From Thermodesulfobacteriota bacterium (GTDB lineage: Bacteria > Desulfobacterota > Anaeroferrophillalia > Anaeroferrophillales > Tharpellaceae): DNA of 62,138 nucleotides. The stretch spans positions 1 through 62,138 of the forward strand of contig JANTGZ010000004.1 of assembly GCA_024762675.1 (NCBI GenBank). Direction: 5' to 3'. Made by a program: the position numbers and the translations under genes. Positions within the stretch are counted from its first letter, which is position 1; every line of letters starts with the position of its first letter. The notes under the pieces were generated by a model that had not been told where the DNA came from, did not search any database, and saw only the letters and a program-made list of their open reading frames with translations. Positions 8,820 to 17,890 of this stretch are shown in pieces.

Positions 8820-8835
8820 GGTTTAAATTTAAACC
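8820..8835 (-). promoter_or_regulatory. rpsA: Palindrome between Shine-Dalgarno and start of rpsA
   Basis: GGTTTAAATTTAAACC is a perfect 16-bp palindrome ending 1 nt before the rpsA start codon. It overlaps the G-run (8834-8838) that serves as the only visible ribosome site. A hairpin here would either hide the ribosome site or shorten the long 15-nt spacing. S1 autoregulates through its leader in E. coli, so a control role is plausible but unproven. Confidence 0.4.
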
Positions 8836-9041
8836 CCCTGTTAAAGATTGTTGGCCTTTAGGGCAGCGGATAGAGTGGGTTTTATCGCCCTTCATCTAAA
8901 CGATACCTGGCCGGGTATGAGTCGGGAGCCGGGGAATGCGGCATTTCCGTAACTCAAGGTTATTTTTCACGATAAAATCGTTCGTAAATTCAAGTTGGGG
9001 CCTTTAACATAGGAGTTTGGTAATTGCAAACTTAAAATTTC

Positions 9042-9068
9042 TTGTCATTGACTTTTTGTGGGTATAAT
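9042..9068 (+). promoter_or_regulatory. Probable promoter of the exosortase operon
   Basis: TTGTCA (9042-9047) and an exact TATAAT (9063-9068) are 15 nt apart, about 70 nt before the exosortase start. The rest of the rpsA-exosortase gap (8836-9136) has no other structure I can name; rpsA transcription must start somewhere within it in the other direction. Confidence 0.5.
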
Positions 9069-9136
9069 GCGTATAGAGTGTAAATTAACGGGTTTATTTA
9101 ATCATAATGGTCATCTTAGGTTTGGAGGAAATGACG

Positions 9137-10660
9137 ATGCTGGCAGTAGTTGCGTACGCATTTCTGATAGCGTTACTCTATTATGATGGTTTAGCTCATA
9201 TGATAAGGGGCTGGGGGAGTGAAGATTATAATTACTGCTACTTGGTTCCGGTCGTCATCCTCTACATGATATGGGAAAAACGAGATGCCATTAAACGTTT
9301 GCCGATTCAGGTTTCCGTTTCAGGTTTTCTTCTTTTTATTCCGGCCCTTGCCCTCTTCTGGCTTGGTGAGTTGGGGGGAGAATACCTGACCCTATACCTA
9401 TCCGCCTGGTTGGTGGTTATGGCTCTATTCTGGATTCATACGGGGTGGCCCCGCTTCAAGGTAGTACTCTTTCCCCTGATGATGATTCCCACCATGTTTC
9501 CCCTGCCCAGTTTTCTCCATAACCGTCTCTCTTTAAAACTAAAACTGATCTCTTCCCAGATCGGGGTTGAGATGATGCAGCTGGCCGGTATGTCGGCCTA
9601 TCGTGAAGGTAATGTTATCGATTTAGGGTTTACCCAGTTGCAGGTGGTCGATGCTTGCAGCGGTTTGCGTTACCTCTTTCCAATAATCATTCTCGGTCTG
9701 TTGCTGGCCTGGTTTTTTCGCGCCCCTTTCTGGAAACGGCTGTTGTTGGTTCTTTCTACCTTACCGTTGATCATCTTAACCAACAGTGTTCGCATTGCCG
9801 CTACCGGGCTCTTGTACGAGCCTTTTGGCCCCAAGGTAGCGGAGGGTTTTTTTCATGATTTTTCCGGCTGGTTGATCTTTATGGTGACCTTATGCATTCT
9901 CTTATTGGAGATGTGGTTGCTTAATAAATTGCCTGGTCACTTGCCGAAATCTTCCTTTTCAGGTTCTGTAAAAAAAGAATCGGGGGGGAACTCTTTTTCT
10001 CTAACGACTCGTGGGCAGAAGCCAGTCTTGGCTGTGGCTGCAGGGTTGTTGCTTCTCACCTGGGCGATCTCTCAGGGTGTCGAGTTCCGGGAAAAGATCC
10101 CGGCGGTTCAGCCGCTCAATAAATTTCCTCTGACCATCGGCCCCTGGCACGGGGAGCGTCAAGAGATGGAAGAGGTTTTCATTGAATCCCTCGATTTAAG
10201 CGACTATTTCATTATTGATTATCAGAATGATGCCGGCCAGCAGATCAACTTTTACACCGCTTACTATGAGAGTCAACGTAAAGGGGAGTCGATTCATTCG
10301 CCGGCTTCCTGTTTGACCGGTAGCGGCTGGGTTTTCAAAGGGGCCGGCGAAAAGGCTTTGGAGATTCCGGGCTATGGCCGAATTACAGTCAACCGAGCTT
10401 TTATGTTGAAAAGTGGATTTCGACAACTCTCCTACTATTGGTTCCCACAGCGCGGTCGGAATCTGACCAATGCCTACCAGTTGAAGCTCTATGTCTTTTG
10501 GGATGCCCTGCTTAAACAGCGTACCGATGGCGCTTTGGTGCGTCTGATCACTCCGGTTGGAGAATTCGAGGAGGTCGGGGATGCCGACCGCAGGTTGCAA
10601 TCCTTTATGAGTCAATCCCTGCCTCTTCTGGATCAGTATCTTCCTGGGGCGGAGCGCTGA
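9137..10660 (+). CDS. xrtD: Exosortase fused to EpsI-type domain (XrtD-like)
   Basis: An inner-membrane transpeptidase-like enzyme of 507 residues, predicted to cleave C-terminal sorting signals of exported proteins. The N-terminal two thirds is the polytopic exosortase domain, with the catalytic trio in order: Cys in VVDACSGLR (about 173), Arg in TNSVRIAATG (about 217) and His in FFHDFSGW (about 239). After a linker and another hydrophobic helix comes an EpsI-like domain (LTIGPWHGE, then HSPASCLTGSGW). The fusion and length fit the VPLPA-CTERM exosortase XrtD, but the subtype is inference. The ATG at 9137 is 8 nt past GGAGG; the ATG at 9131 is too close and that at 9107 lacks a site. It is followed by a PrsT-like gene. 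Confidence 0.85.
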   Translation: MLAVVAYAFLIALLYYDGLAHMIRGWGSEDYNYCYLVPVVILYMIWEKRDAIKRLPIQVSVSGFLLFIPALALFWLGELGGEYLTLYLSAWLVVMALFWIHTGWPRFKVVLFPLMMIPTMFPLPSFLHNRLSLKLKLISSQIGVEMMQLAGMSAYREGNVIDLGFTQLQVVDACSGLRYLFPIIILGLLLAWFFRAPFWKRLLLVLSTLPLIILTNSVRIAATGLLYEPFGPKVAEGFFHDFSGWLIFMVTLCILLLEMWLLNKLPGHLPKSSFSGSVKKESGGNSFSLTTRGQKPVLAVAAGLLLLTWAISQGVEFREKIPAVQPLNKFPLTIGPWHGERQEMEEVFIESLDLSDYFIIDYQNDAGQQINFYTAYYESQRKGESIHSPASCLTGSGWVFKGAGEKALEIPGYGRITVNRAFMLKSGFRQLSYYWFPQRGRNLTNAYQLKLYVFWDALLKQRTDGALVRLITPVGEFEEVGDADRRLQSFMSQSLPLLDQYLPGAER

Positions 10661-10736
10661 TCAGGGATTGAATAGAAATGTTATAAGCCTAACGTATATT
10701 TTAAAGTGTTTTAATTTCAAGTTTGAGGAGAGATTT

Positions 10737-12932
10737 ATGTTACGTTTAATGAAAGTATCTATTGCTCTGGGGTTGGTTTTGTCGCTCCTGGCATGTAGCG
10801 GCGGTGGGCCGCAAGAGAAACGAGATAAATTTTACAATAAGGGAGCGGTTCTCTACGAACAGGGCGATTATGTCAAAGCTTCCCTAGAACTGAAAAATGC
10901 GATTCAGGTCGATCCCAAATTTGCTCAAGGCTACTATCTTCTGGGGATGTGCTCATTCCATCAGAGCGAGTTTAAAAAGGCCTACGGAGCTTTTAATAAA
11001 GCCCTGGAACTCGATGCCGGTTTAACTTCGGCTCAGGTTATGGTCGGCCGTCTCTTGATGATGGGCGGAGAAACTGAAAAAGCCCTGGCCGAAGCCGATA
11101 AAGTGCTGGCGGCTGATGCCGCTAACCAGGAGGCCCAATTATTGCGAGGTGCCTGTCTGGCAGCTTTGGGCAAAGAGAAAGAGGCAGCCGGGTTACTGGA
11201 AAAACTTTTGGCCGACGGCAGCCAGGAGCCCGATCTCTATATCCTACTAGCTAATTTGCGCCTCAAAAAAGAGGATATGGCCGGGGCGCAAACCTATCTT
11301 GAGCAGCTACTGGCATTTGCCGGCAAACATCAAGCTGGTCGACTGCTTTTGGCTGCAGTTTTAGAACAGCAGAAAAAACTGGATGAGGCTGAGACCCAGC
11401 TCAATCTTCTAATCTCTCAGCAGGAGGTTGAGAAACAGGCGGAAGCCCGACTCTTGTTGGTCAAATTCTATCTTCGCAATGACCGACAGGCGGAAGCCGA
11501 GGAGCTTCTTAAAGGGCTGGTTCAGGCTCAGCCGGAAGAGGAGCGTTTTCGGGTACTTCTGATCCGTTTCCTGGCCGATCAGAAGGAGGAGGAGAAATCC
11601 CTTGCAGTTTTACGTCAGGGGCTTGAAGATCTGCCTGAGTCTCTGGTTTTGACTGAGATGATGGCAAAATATATGATCAGCAGGCAAGAAGTTGATGAAG
11701 CGCGTTCACTTTTAACTGCCTATACTGAAAGAATGAAAACCGGGCCCCAATTTCTCCGAGCCAAGTTACTCTTGGCGCAGATTGCCGTCCAGCAGAAAGA
11801 TTATGATAATGCTCTGGTGTTGGTCGATGAAGTTCTGGCCGAAAATAACAGTGATCTCGGGGCCCGGATTCTTAAAGGAGACCTTTTGTTGCAGCGTCGT
11901 GATTTTGATGGCGCAATTGCCGAGTATCGAGCGGTTTTGAAAGATGTGCCACAGAATGTACCGGTCATGTTCAGCTTGGCCAAAGCTCATGTCGGTAATA
12001 AGGAGATAAAGATCGCTGTTGATCTTCTCCAGAAGGCTTTCGATCTAGACGCCAAAATAGTGCCAATGGCAACCTTGCTGGCCCGTCTCTACCAGCAGGA
12101 GGGGAAGTTTGCCAACGCTCTGGAGACCGCAGAAAAAGCCCTGCAGCAAAACCCTGAAAATCCCGAACTGTTGGAGATGACCGCCAGTCTGATGGTTCGT
12201 CGCGGGCGGGCGGCCGATGCTTTGGAGCTCTGCCGCCAGTATCTGGCAAAAGACCCCGACAATCCACGGCTTAATGTGCTTTTATCCCAAATTCAGATTT
12301 CGATGCGGGATTTTCCTCCAGCCCGAGAGCGTTTGATGAAAGAGCTTTCTTCGGATGCCGATAACCGGGCCGCACTCTTTACTCTGGTTCGTCTTGAACT
12401 GCTTAGAGGGTCGCCGCAGGAAGCCCTGGCCCATAGCCGGGAACTTCACGAAAAAGATCCTGAAAACCAGGTTTACGCCCTGTTGCTGGCTAACCTCTAT
12501 GAACAGACAGGGAACTTTGCCGATGCTGCTGAGATCTACGGTGAGGTTCTGGCTAAAAACCCGCAATCTCTGGTGGCCGCCAATAACTTGGCCTATTATT
12601 ATGCTGAGCACCAAGTTTCTAGCGAAAATATTGCTAAAGCCAAAGGACTTGTCGAACCTTACCTTGAAAAATATAGCGAGGAGCCGGTCTTAATGGATAC
12701 CGCCGCCTGGGTTTACTATCGGTCTGGTGAGTATGAGAAAGCTCTGGAGCTCCTCGTCGGGGTTGAGGAAAAGATTAAACAAGTACCCGAAGCTCTCTAT
12801 CATTTAGGGATGATTCATAAAGAGCTCGGCAATCGAGAAAAAGCACTCAATTATCTAAAAGAGGCTCTGGCAAGCGAAAACTTCGCCGCTTCAAAAGAGG
12901 CGATGGCCGCTTTAAATGAGCTACAACAGTAG
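10737..12932 (+). CDS. prsT: PrsT-like TPR lipoprotein
   Basis: A 731-residue lipoprotein. A signal peptide with lipobox (LSLLACSG, Cys at about residue 19) is followed by some 15-18 TPR repeats filling the rest (for example GYYLLGMCSFHQSEFKKAYGA, then AFNKALELD). It resembles the PEP-CTERM-system TPR protein PrsT, which is found beside exosortases and is thought to help produce or export the sorted protein and exopolysaccharide. I chose the ATG at 10737, with GAGGAGAG upstream and the signal peptide directly after it. It lies 76 nt after the exosortase gene and is followed by a strong terminator, so the two genes form one unit. No CTERM-tagged substrate is encoded in this window. Confidence 0.85.
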   Translation: MLRLMKVSIALGLVLSLLACSGGGPQEKRDKFYNKGAVLYEQGDYVKASLELKNAIQVDPKFAQGYYLLGMCSFHQSEFKKAYGAFNKALELDAGLTSAQVMVGRLLMMGGETEKALAEADKVLAADAANQEAQLLRGACLAALGKEKEAAGLLEKLLADGSQEPDLYILLANLRLKKEDMAGAQTYLEQLLAFAGKHQAGRLLLAAVLEQQKKLDEAETQLNLLISQQEVEKQAEARLLLVKFYLRNDRQAEAEELLKGLVQAQPEEERFRVLLIRFLADQKEEEKSLAVLRQGLEDLPESLVLTEMMAKYMISRQEVDEARSLLTAYTERMKTGPQFLRAKLLLAQIAVQQKDYDNALVLVDEVLAENNSDLGARILKGDLLLQRRDFDGAIAEYRAVLKDVPQNVPVMFSLAKAHVGNKEIKIAVDLLQKAFDLDAKIVPMATLLARLYQQEGKFANALETAEKALQQNPENPELLEMTASLMVRRGRAADALELCRQYLAKDPDNPRLNVLLSQIQISMRDFPPARERLMKELSSDADNRAALFTLVRLELLRGSPQEALAHSRELHEKDPENQVYALLLANLYEQTGNFADAAEIYGEVLAKNPQSLVAANNLAYYYAEHQVSSENIAKAKGLVEPYLEKYSEEPVLMDTAAWVYYRSGEYEKALELLVGVEEKIKQVPEALYHLGMIHKELGNREKALNYLKEALASENFAASKEAMAALNELQQ

Positions 12933-13018
12933 CCAGTTGTCAGTGGCCAGTGGAAACCTGACGGCTGACCACTACGTTGGTTTCGGTTAGGTCGGGTTGT
13001 CCCAGATGTAAAGTCCAT

Positions 13019-13052
13019 AAAAAAGCGGAGTCGAAAAGACTCCGCTTTTTTA
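13019..13052 (+). terminator. Rho-independent terminator after prsT
   Basis: The stem AAAAGCGGAGTC with GACTCCGCTTTT (13021-13049) and a GAAAA loop is followed by a T run. The DNA between prsT and this stem (12933-13018) contains imperfect CAGT/TGAC-rich repeats of the kind scattered between genes, and no ORF. Confidence 0.85.
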
Positions 13053-13118
13053 TGCTTTAAACTGTCCTGCCCTACTGCTCACAAATATCAGCATGATTTA
13101 TGGGCAGCTTCGCCACGC

Positions 13119-13440
13119 TTAATCATCAGTTATTTCATCTTCACTGAAATAAGCTTCATCGACCTGTATCAACGTTTCTTTCTGTTCTTTGATGCCGATT
13201 CTATTCTCAATCAACAGGTCGATAAGCTTGTCTCCATCAATTAGACTGATCGGTGCGGCACCAGGGAATACGGCAACATCTTTACAGCCTTTACTGAACT
13301 TGGAATTATCGTTGAGGAAGCTGCTTCACTCATCCAGAAGGTCAGCGCGTTTCGCAGTGGTTTTTGGAGCCAGAATACCGAGAAGTTGCGGGATCCCTTC
13401 CAGCTCATCGATTTTTCTGATCACACCTTGATCATCATCC
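13119..13440 (-). pseudogene. Remnant of an Mrr-like restriction endonuclease
   Basis: One minus-strand frame, ending at a TAA at 13119-13121, reads LIDGDKLIDLLIENRIG and then VDEAYFSED. This matches the C-terminal end of Mrr-type restriction endonucleases (LIDG-(x)-L-(x2)-LMIE-(x)-N-(x)-VG, then a DxxYF end). An in-frame TGA at 13326-13328 interrupts it; the same frame upstream reads VIRKIDELEGIPQLLGILAP, which I cannot assign. No start codon and no catalytic PD-(D/E)XK part are present. I read this as a decayed 3' end of a restriction gene. Confidence 0.5.
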
Positions 13441-13836
13441 AAAACACCCTGTCCTGATGCTCGCAAAAGTAAGAAAAATCAAATTGTATGGACGTATGCA
13501 GGAAGTATCTTTTAAAAGCACTGTGGCCCGCGCCAGATTTCTAAAAGGTCGAGCAGTCAGAGCCGTGCCCCTTGGCGAGCCAAACAACCGATTACTGCCG
13601 GCCGAGTCCGATTGGGTCTGCAAATTATTTTAAAGCACTTCCGGGTCAGAGACTGGTGGAACCCGAAGTCGCGAAAATTCAAACCACCAGAAACAGTACA
13701 TGACGGTCATGAGACACACTCGAGCTCAAAAGCCGCATAAACAAACGAAAAATTTACCGGCGCAACCTCAGCCCACCTTACAATGTGGGGGCGGGCCGGG
13801 TGGACTGCGCTCTAAAGTCTAGTTTTTTAGAGCATC
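13441..13836. other. Gene-free decayed stretch before pepN
   Basis: About 400 bp with no convincing gene. A 45-codon plus-strand frame starts at 13496 without a ribosome site, and a 62-codon minus frame overlaps it. A small inverted repeat (GCTCTAAA / TTTAGAGC) near 13809-13833 lacks a good U tract. It is probably gene debris continuous with the Mrr remnant. Confidence 0.5.
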
Positions 13837-16521
13837 TCAATTTTTTGGAATAGCTGCCAAGCTTTTGTCAACTATTTCTCCCAGGTCGCGGGAACACTTT
13901 GGCAAAGTCGCCAGTTTTTCGAGCTCTTGACGCATCAAGGCGCTGTAAGGAGCAGAAAAGCGGCGCCAACGGCTGAATGCGCCGGCCATACGGGCAGCAA
14001 CCATGGGGTTGGTACTGTCAAGAGTGGCAATTTCCCGGCCTAAAAGTTGGTAGCCTGAACCATCCGGCTGATGAAAGGCGGATGGATTGGCTGCGGCAAA
14101 GGTTCCAAGCAGGGCCCTGACTCGGTTTGGGTTGCTGCGGATAAATTCGGGATGGCGGGTTAACTCTTCTACTCGTCGAGCGGTTTCAGGGCTCCGGGCT
14201 GCAGCCTGCAGGGCAAACCAGCGGTCTTTAAGGAGGGGATCATTTTTGCCGTGCTGGTAGAATTCATCAAGTTCGGGCAGTTTTTCGGTGGCGTTGATTT
14301 CAAGAAGGCCGGAAAGGGCGGCCTGCCGGTCGGTCAAGTTGTCGGCTTTAAGGTATTGTTGACGGCAGAGTTCAAGAGCCGGACCTTCAATGCCTGAAGC
14401 TGTGAGATAATCAAGGGCTATATTTTTCAAACGACGTCTGGCCATATCTGAAGGCCGTGGGCGGTAAGGGCCAGGGGTTTGGTAACGATTAAAGAGATGT
14501 TCAAGTTCCTTTTGCCAGCGTTGAGCCAGAGTTTTGCGTAAGGTTTGTCGGGCCCGGAAGATTACCTGCGGATCGATTTCGTTTAACTGCTCGCCGATAT
14601 AGACTTCACTGGGCAAGATGAGGAGTTCCGCGGCTCCATCAGCCTCAGCCGCAGACCACTCTCTGTTGACCAGAGAACCAAAGGTTTTACTGTATGTTTC
14701 GTCCAGAAGATCGTTAACTTCACCTTTCTCAGAATGTTCCGAACCCTTCATCAGTTTCAGAATCTCGATTAAGGCCAGTTCCTGGCCCGCTTCCCAACGG
14801 CTGAAAGGGTTTCTGTCATGGGTGACGAGAAAAGCCAATTCCTCTTTGTCGTCGTTGCTGCTTATCTGAATTGGAGCGGAAAAATTACGTAACAGGGAAA
14901 TAATCGGTTCGCGATCGCATCCTTGAAAGCGGAACTCCTCTTTCTTTTGTTTGATCTCGAGAACGCGGCTGCCCGGCGAGCCCGGACCGGGTTCGCCGGG
15001 CAGTTTTACGGGCAGCTCTTTACCCTCAGGATCCAGTAGGCCAATGGTAAGAGGAAGATGCAGGGGTAGCTTTTCGGTTTGTCCCGGAGTCGCTGGGCAA
15101 TCTTGAGCTATCATCAAGATAAACTCATTGGTTTGCGGTTGCCACGTTTTAGAAACAGTCAAGTTCGGAGTGCCGGCCTGGTCGTACCAGCGGCGAAACT
15201 GTTTAAGGTCATAACCGCTGGCATCGGTCATGGCGCTAAGCAGATCTTCAATGGTTACGGCCTGGCCGTCATGTCGATCGAAATAGATCTGTATGCCTTT
15301 TTTGAAACTCGCTTCTCCGATCAGGGTTTGCAGCATACGGATGATTTCAGCCCCTTTTTCGTAAACCGTAGTAGTGTAGAAATTGTTAATCTCGACATAC
15401 TCTTTGGGCTGAACCGGATGGGCCAGGGGGCCCGCATCTTCAGGAAATTGAAAGTTGCGCAGTCTCCTTACCTCACGGATCCGGCGGCCACCGCCGGGAT
15501 AGGCCTGGGCCCCGTACTGCTGGTCGCGAAAAACGGTCAGGCCCTCTTTCAGGCTCAGCTGAAACCAGTCCCGGCAGGTTATCCGGTTGCCGGTCCAATT
15601 GTGCAGGTATTCGTGAGCGATAACACCTTCAATGGCTTCGTAATCGCTGTCGGTGGCACTCTCTGGCCGGGCCAGAACATACTTTGAATTAAAGATATTA
15701 AGACCCTTGTTCTCCATGGCCCCGAAATTAAAATCATCAACCGCGACTACCTGATAGAGGTCGAGATCATATTCCCGGCCATACTCCTCTTCATCCCAGC
15801 GCATCGACTTTTTCAGGGCGGCGATGGCATGGTCGCACTTGTCGCGGTTCTGATCCTCGACATGAAAGTGAATTGCAATTTCACGCCCGGATAGAGTCGT
15901 AAAACTATCCTCTAAAGTTGTCAACCTGCCGGCAACCAGAGCAAAAAGGTAGGCCGGCTTTTTAAAGGGATCCTGCCAGACGGCAAAATGACGATTGTCA
16001 GGAAGGGTGCCTTTTTCAATCAGGTTACCATTACTTAAGAGAACGGGGTACTCTTTTTGAGAGGCCTCAATCGTGGTTGTAAAGCGGGTCAGGATATCGG
16101 GACGGTCGAGAAAATAGGTGATGCGACTGAAGCCATGCGCTTCACACTGGGTACAGAGCATCGATCCGGAGGCGTAGAGGCCCTCCAGGCTGGTGTTGCT
16201 TTTGGGGTTGACTGCAGTAACGATCTCGAGCTTGAATCTGGCTGGAGGGTTTTCGATAACCAAGCCCTCTTGGTCGACGAGATATTGATCAGAAGCCAAA
16301 AGCTTGTCGTTAAGGATCACCTTGATCAATTCCAGCTGACGTCCGTCAAGTTGTAAAGGTTGCCTGGCCGAAGTTGTAGCGGCCCGTTCCAGGTACATCG
16401 TATTGGTAACCAGTGCTCGTTTCTGTTGTAAAGAAAAGTGAAGTTTGATCGATTCTATTAGGAACGCCGGTGGCTGGTAATCTTTAAGATAGATAGTTTT
16501 AAGTGATGAATTGTTTGTCAT
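13837..16521 (-). CDS. pepN: Aminopeptidase N (M1 family)
   Basis: An 894-residue zinc metallo-aminopeptidase that removes N-terminal residues from peptides in the cytoplasm. It has the substrate-binding GAMEN motif (FNFGAMENKGLNIFNSKYV) and the zinc site HEYLHNW with the downstream Glu of LKEGLTVFRDQQY. The length and the C-terminal helical domain (LGTFAAANPSAFH onward) fit the E. coli PepN subfamily (about 870 residues). It starts at 16521 (ATGACAAAC). It lies 65 nt downstream of gloB on the same strand and may share its transcript. Confidence 0.95.
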   Translation of the reverse strand: MTNNSSLKTIYLKDYQPPAFLIESIKLHFSLQQKRALVTNTMYLERAATTSARQPLQLDGRQLELIKVILNDKLLASDQYLVDQEGLVIENPPARFKLEIVTAVNPKSNTSLEGLYASGSMLCTQCEAHGFSRITYFLDRPDILTRFTTTIEASQKEYPVLLSNGNLIEKGTLPDNRHFAVWQDPFKKPAYLFALVAGRLTTLEDSFTTLSGREIAIHFHVEDQNRDKCDHAIAALKKSMRWDEEEYGREYDLDLYQVVAVDDFNFGAMENKGLNIFNSKYVLARPESATDSDYEAIEGVIAHEYLHNWTGNRITCRDWFQLSLKEGLTVFRDQQYGAQAYPGGGRRIREVRRLRNFQFPEDAGPLAHPVQPKEYVEINNFYTTTVYEKGAEIIRMLQTLIGEASFKKGIQIYFDRHDGQAVTIEDLLSAMTDASGYDLKQFRRWYDQAGTPNLTVSKTWQPQTNEFILMIAQDCPATPGQTEKLPLHLPLTIGLLDPEGKELPVKLPGEPGPGSPGSRVLEIKQKKEEFRFQGCDREPIISLLRNFSAPIQISSNDDKEELAFLVTHDRNPFSRWEAGQELALIEILKLMKGSEHSEKGEVNDLLDETYSKTFGSLVNREWSAAEADGAAELLILPSEVYIGEQLNEIDPQVIFRARQTLRKTLAQRWQKELEHLFNRYQTPGPYRPRPSDMARRRLKNIALDYLTASGIEGPALELCRQQYLKADNLTDRQAALSGLLEINATEKLPELDEFYQHGKNDPLLKDRWFALQAAARSPETARRVEELTRHPEFIRSNPNRVRALLGTFAAANPSAFHQPDGSGYQLLGREIATLDSTNPMVAARMAGAFSRWRRFSAPYSALMRQELEKLATLPKCSRDLGEIVDKSLAAIPKN

Positions 16522-16586
16522 TATTATTGTTACCGTAGTTTTTTTTATGGTTTTGTTGAGAGCTGGTTGGTTTAGGTTTATCCCGG

Positions 16587-17360
16587 TTAGAAAGAGGGCG
16601 TTTCCCGATAATAGATCTGGTAAAGTGCGACTAATGTATCAAGTTCATTTGTGGTTTTTAACTGTTTTTGCAAGGCGTTATTGTTAAGTCTGAGAAAAGG
16701 GTTGCTTGCCAGTTCAAGGGCCAGGGTGGCAGGTACCAATGGCTCTTCATCTATCTGTCTCAGGCGGGCTCTTTGCAGGCGTTCGATTATAGTCTGGTTG
16801 GCCGGGTCAGCCAGGTGCGCATATTCCAGGTTCTCTAATGTATACTCATGGCCGCAATAGATGTTGGTGGTTTCGGGCAGGGTTTTGAGACGTTTTAAAT
16901 TTTCGTACATCTCGGTCGTGCTACCTTCAAAAAACTTGCCGCAACCAGCCGTAAACAGGGTGTCGCCGGTAAAGAGTGCATTTTCGACAAGAAAAGCAAC
17001 GTGGCCGCGGGTGTGGCAGGGTAGGTGCAGGATTTTTATTAATGCGTTGCCAAAATCAATTTTTTCACCCTCTTGTAGCTTCCGGTTAGCGCTTACCGCT
17101 AGATGATTGGCATCATCTTTGTGGATTGCAATTTCAGCTTTCGGGTAGTGTTTTTTAAGCTCGCTAACCCCGCCACTGTGGTCGTAGTGATGGTGGGTCA
17201 GAAGGATATGGCTAAGGTCAAGATTCTCTGCAGCCAGAGCTTTAATAACCGGTTTTGCGCTGCCCGGGTCGATAATGGCGGCCTGCGTGCTTGACTCTTC
17301 GACTAAAAGATAGGCATAATTGTCCTGCAATGTCTTGATCTGAATGATTTTTATTGGCAT
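16587..17360 (-). CDS. gloB: Hydroxyacylglutathione hydrolase (glyoxalase II)
   Basis: A 257-residue metallo-beta-lactamase-fold hydrolase. The metal-binding motif LLTHHHYDHSGG fits THxHxDH; the second His (LPCHTRGHV), the bridging Asp (ALFTGDTLFTAGCG) and the late His (IYCGHEYT) are all present in the order typical of GloB, and the length is close to the usual 250. It hydrolyses S-lactoylglutathione or a related thioester in methylglyoxal detoxification. No gloA is nearby. In organisms without glutathione the family may act on other thioesters, which cannot be judged here. Confidence 0.9.
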   Translation of the reverse strand: MPIKIIQIKTLQDNYAYLLVEESSTQAAIIDPGSAKPVIKALAAENLDLSHILLTHHHYDHSGGVSELKKHYPKAEIAIHKDDANHLAVSANRKLQEGEKIDFGNALIKILHLPCHTRGHVAFLVENALFTGDTLFTAGCGKFFEGSTTEMYENLKRLKTLPETTNIYCGHEYTLENLEYAHLADPANQTIIERLQRARLRQIDEEPLVPATLALELASNPFLRLNNNALQKQLKTTNELDTLVALYQIYYRETPSF

Positions 17361-17546
17361 TTCCCCTGTTGCCTCCTGAATCTCAGGTTTTGTTGTGCTG
17401 GACTGTTTATCGTTTTTTGTTGGTTTTATGGCAGGTTTCAGACACTATTTTCAGTAGCATCATATCTCGGGAATCGTCAATATAAATCCTGGTGTCCGGA
17501 TGTCGATGAAAAGGCTGGTGTGAAATGCAGGTATGAGCGGGGAGCG

Positions 17547-17593
17547 AAAAAAGAAAAAGGGTTTGGAGTTATTAAAACTCCAAACCCTTTTTA
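17547..17593 (-). terminator. Rho-independent terminator of tRNA-Leu
   Basis: A long stem (AAAAGGGTTTGGAGTT at 17555-17570 with AACTCCAAACCCTTTT at 17577-17592) directly follows the tRNA on the minus strand and ends in a U-rich tract. The 190 bp between it and gloB (17361-17546) shows nothing I can name. Confidence 0.85.
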
Positions 17594-17597
17594 GGTA

Positions 17598-17684
17598 TGG
17601 TGCCGAAGAGAGGACTCGAACCTCCACAAGCTTGCGCTCACATGGACCTGAACCATGCGCGTCTACCAATTCCGCCACTTCGGC
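17598..17684 (-). tRNA. tRNA-Leu(CAG)
   Basis: An 87-nt type II tRNA with encoded CCA. The acceptor GCCGAAG pairs with CTTCGGC. The anticodon stem CATGG/CCATG holds the loop TTCAGGT, giving anticodon CAG. The variable arm is long, as expected for tRNA-Leu, and the T loop GTTCGAGTC is regular. Confidence 0.97.
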
Positions 17685-17752
17685 AAAGCAAATATACCTT
17701 CTTGGTATTATCTACTCGATCCGAACTATTAAAATACCCGGGTCGAAAAGAG

Positions 17753-17782
17753 TTGACACTTCTAGACTAAAAAAAATATAAT
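17753..17782 (+). promoter_or_regulatory. cysS: Consensus sigma-70 promoter of cysS
   Basis: TTGACA (17753-17758) and TATAAT (17777-17782), both exact, are 18 nt apart with an A-rich spacer. They lie about 100 nt before the cysS start, leaving a sizeable leader. Confidence 0.8.
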
Positions 17783-17890
17783 GTCAAGATCGGAAAATGG
17801 AAAAGTACACTGAATGATTGAAATATGATGTTGCAATGTTAGCCATTTCAGTCGGAGCTTAGGAGAATTTTTCAGGGAGAGGATTTGTAA

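Noticed and set aside
13496-13633. 45-codon plus-strand frame in the decayed region
   Set aside because: There is no ribosome site, no recognisable motif, and it overlaps an equally long frame on the other strand.
13809-13833. Terminator-like inverted repeat downstream of pepN
   Set aside because: The stem is AT-rich and no U tract follows in the pepN direction.
15079-15687. 202-codon plus-strand frame inside pepN
   Set aside because: It is antisense to the catalytic domain of aminopeptidase N, whose motifs are complete; no independent coding signal is seen.
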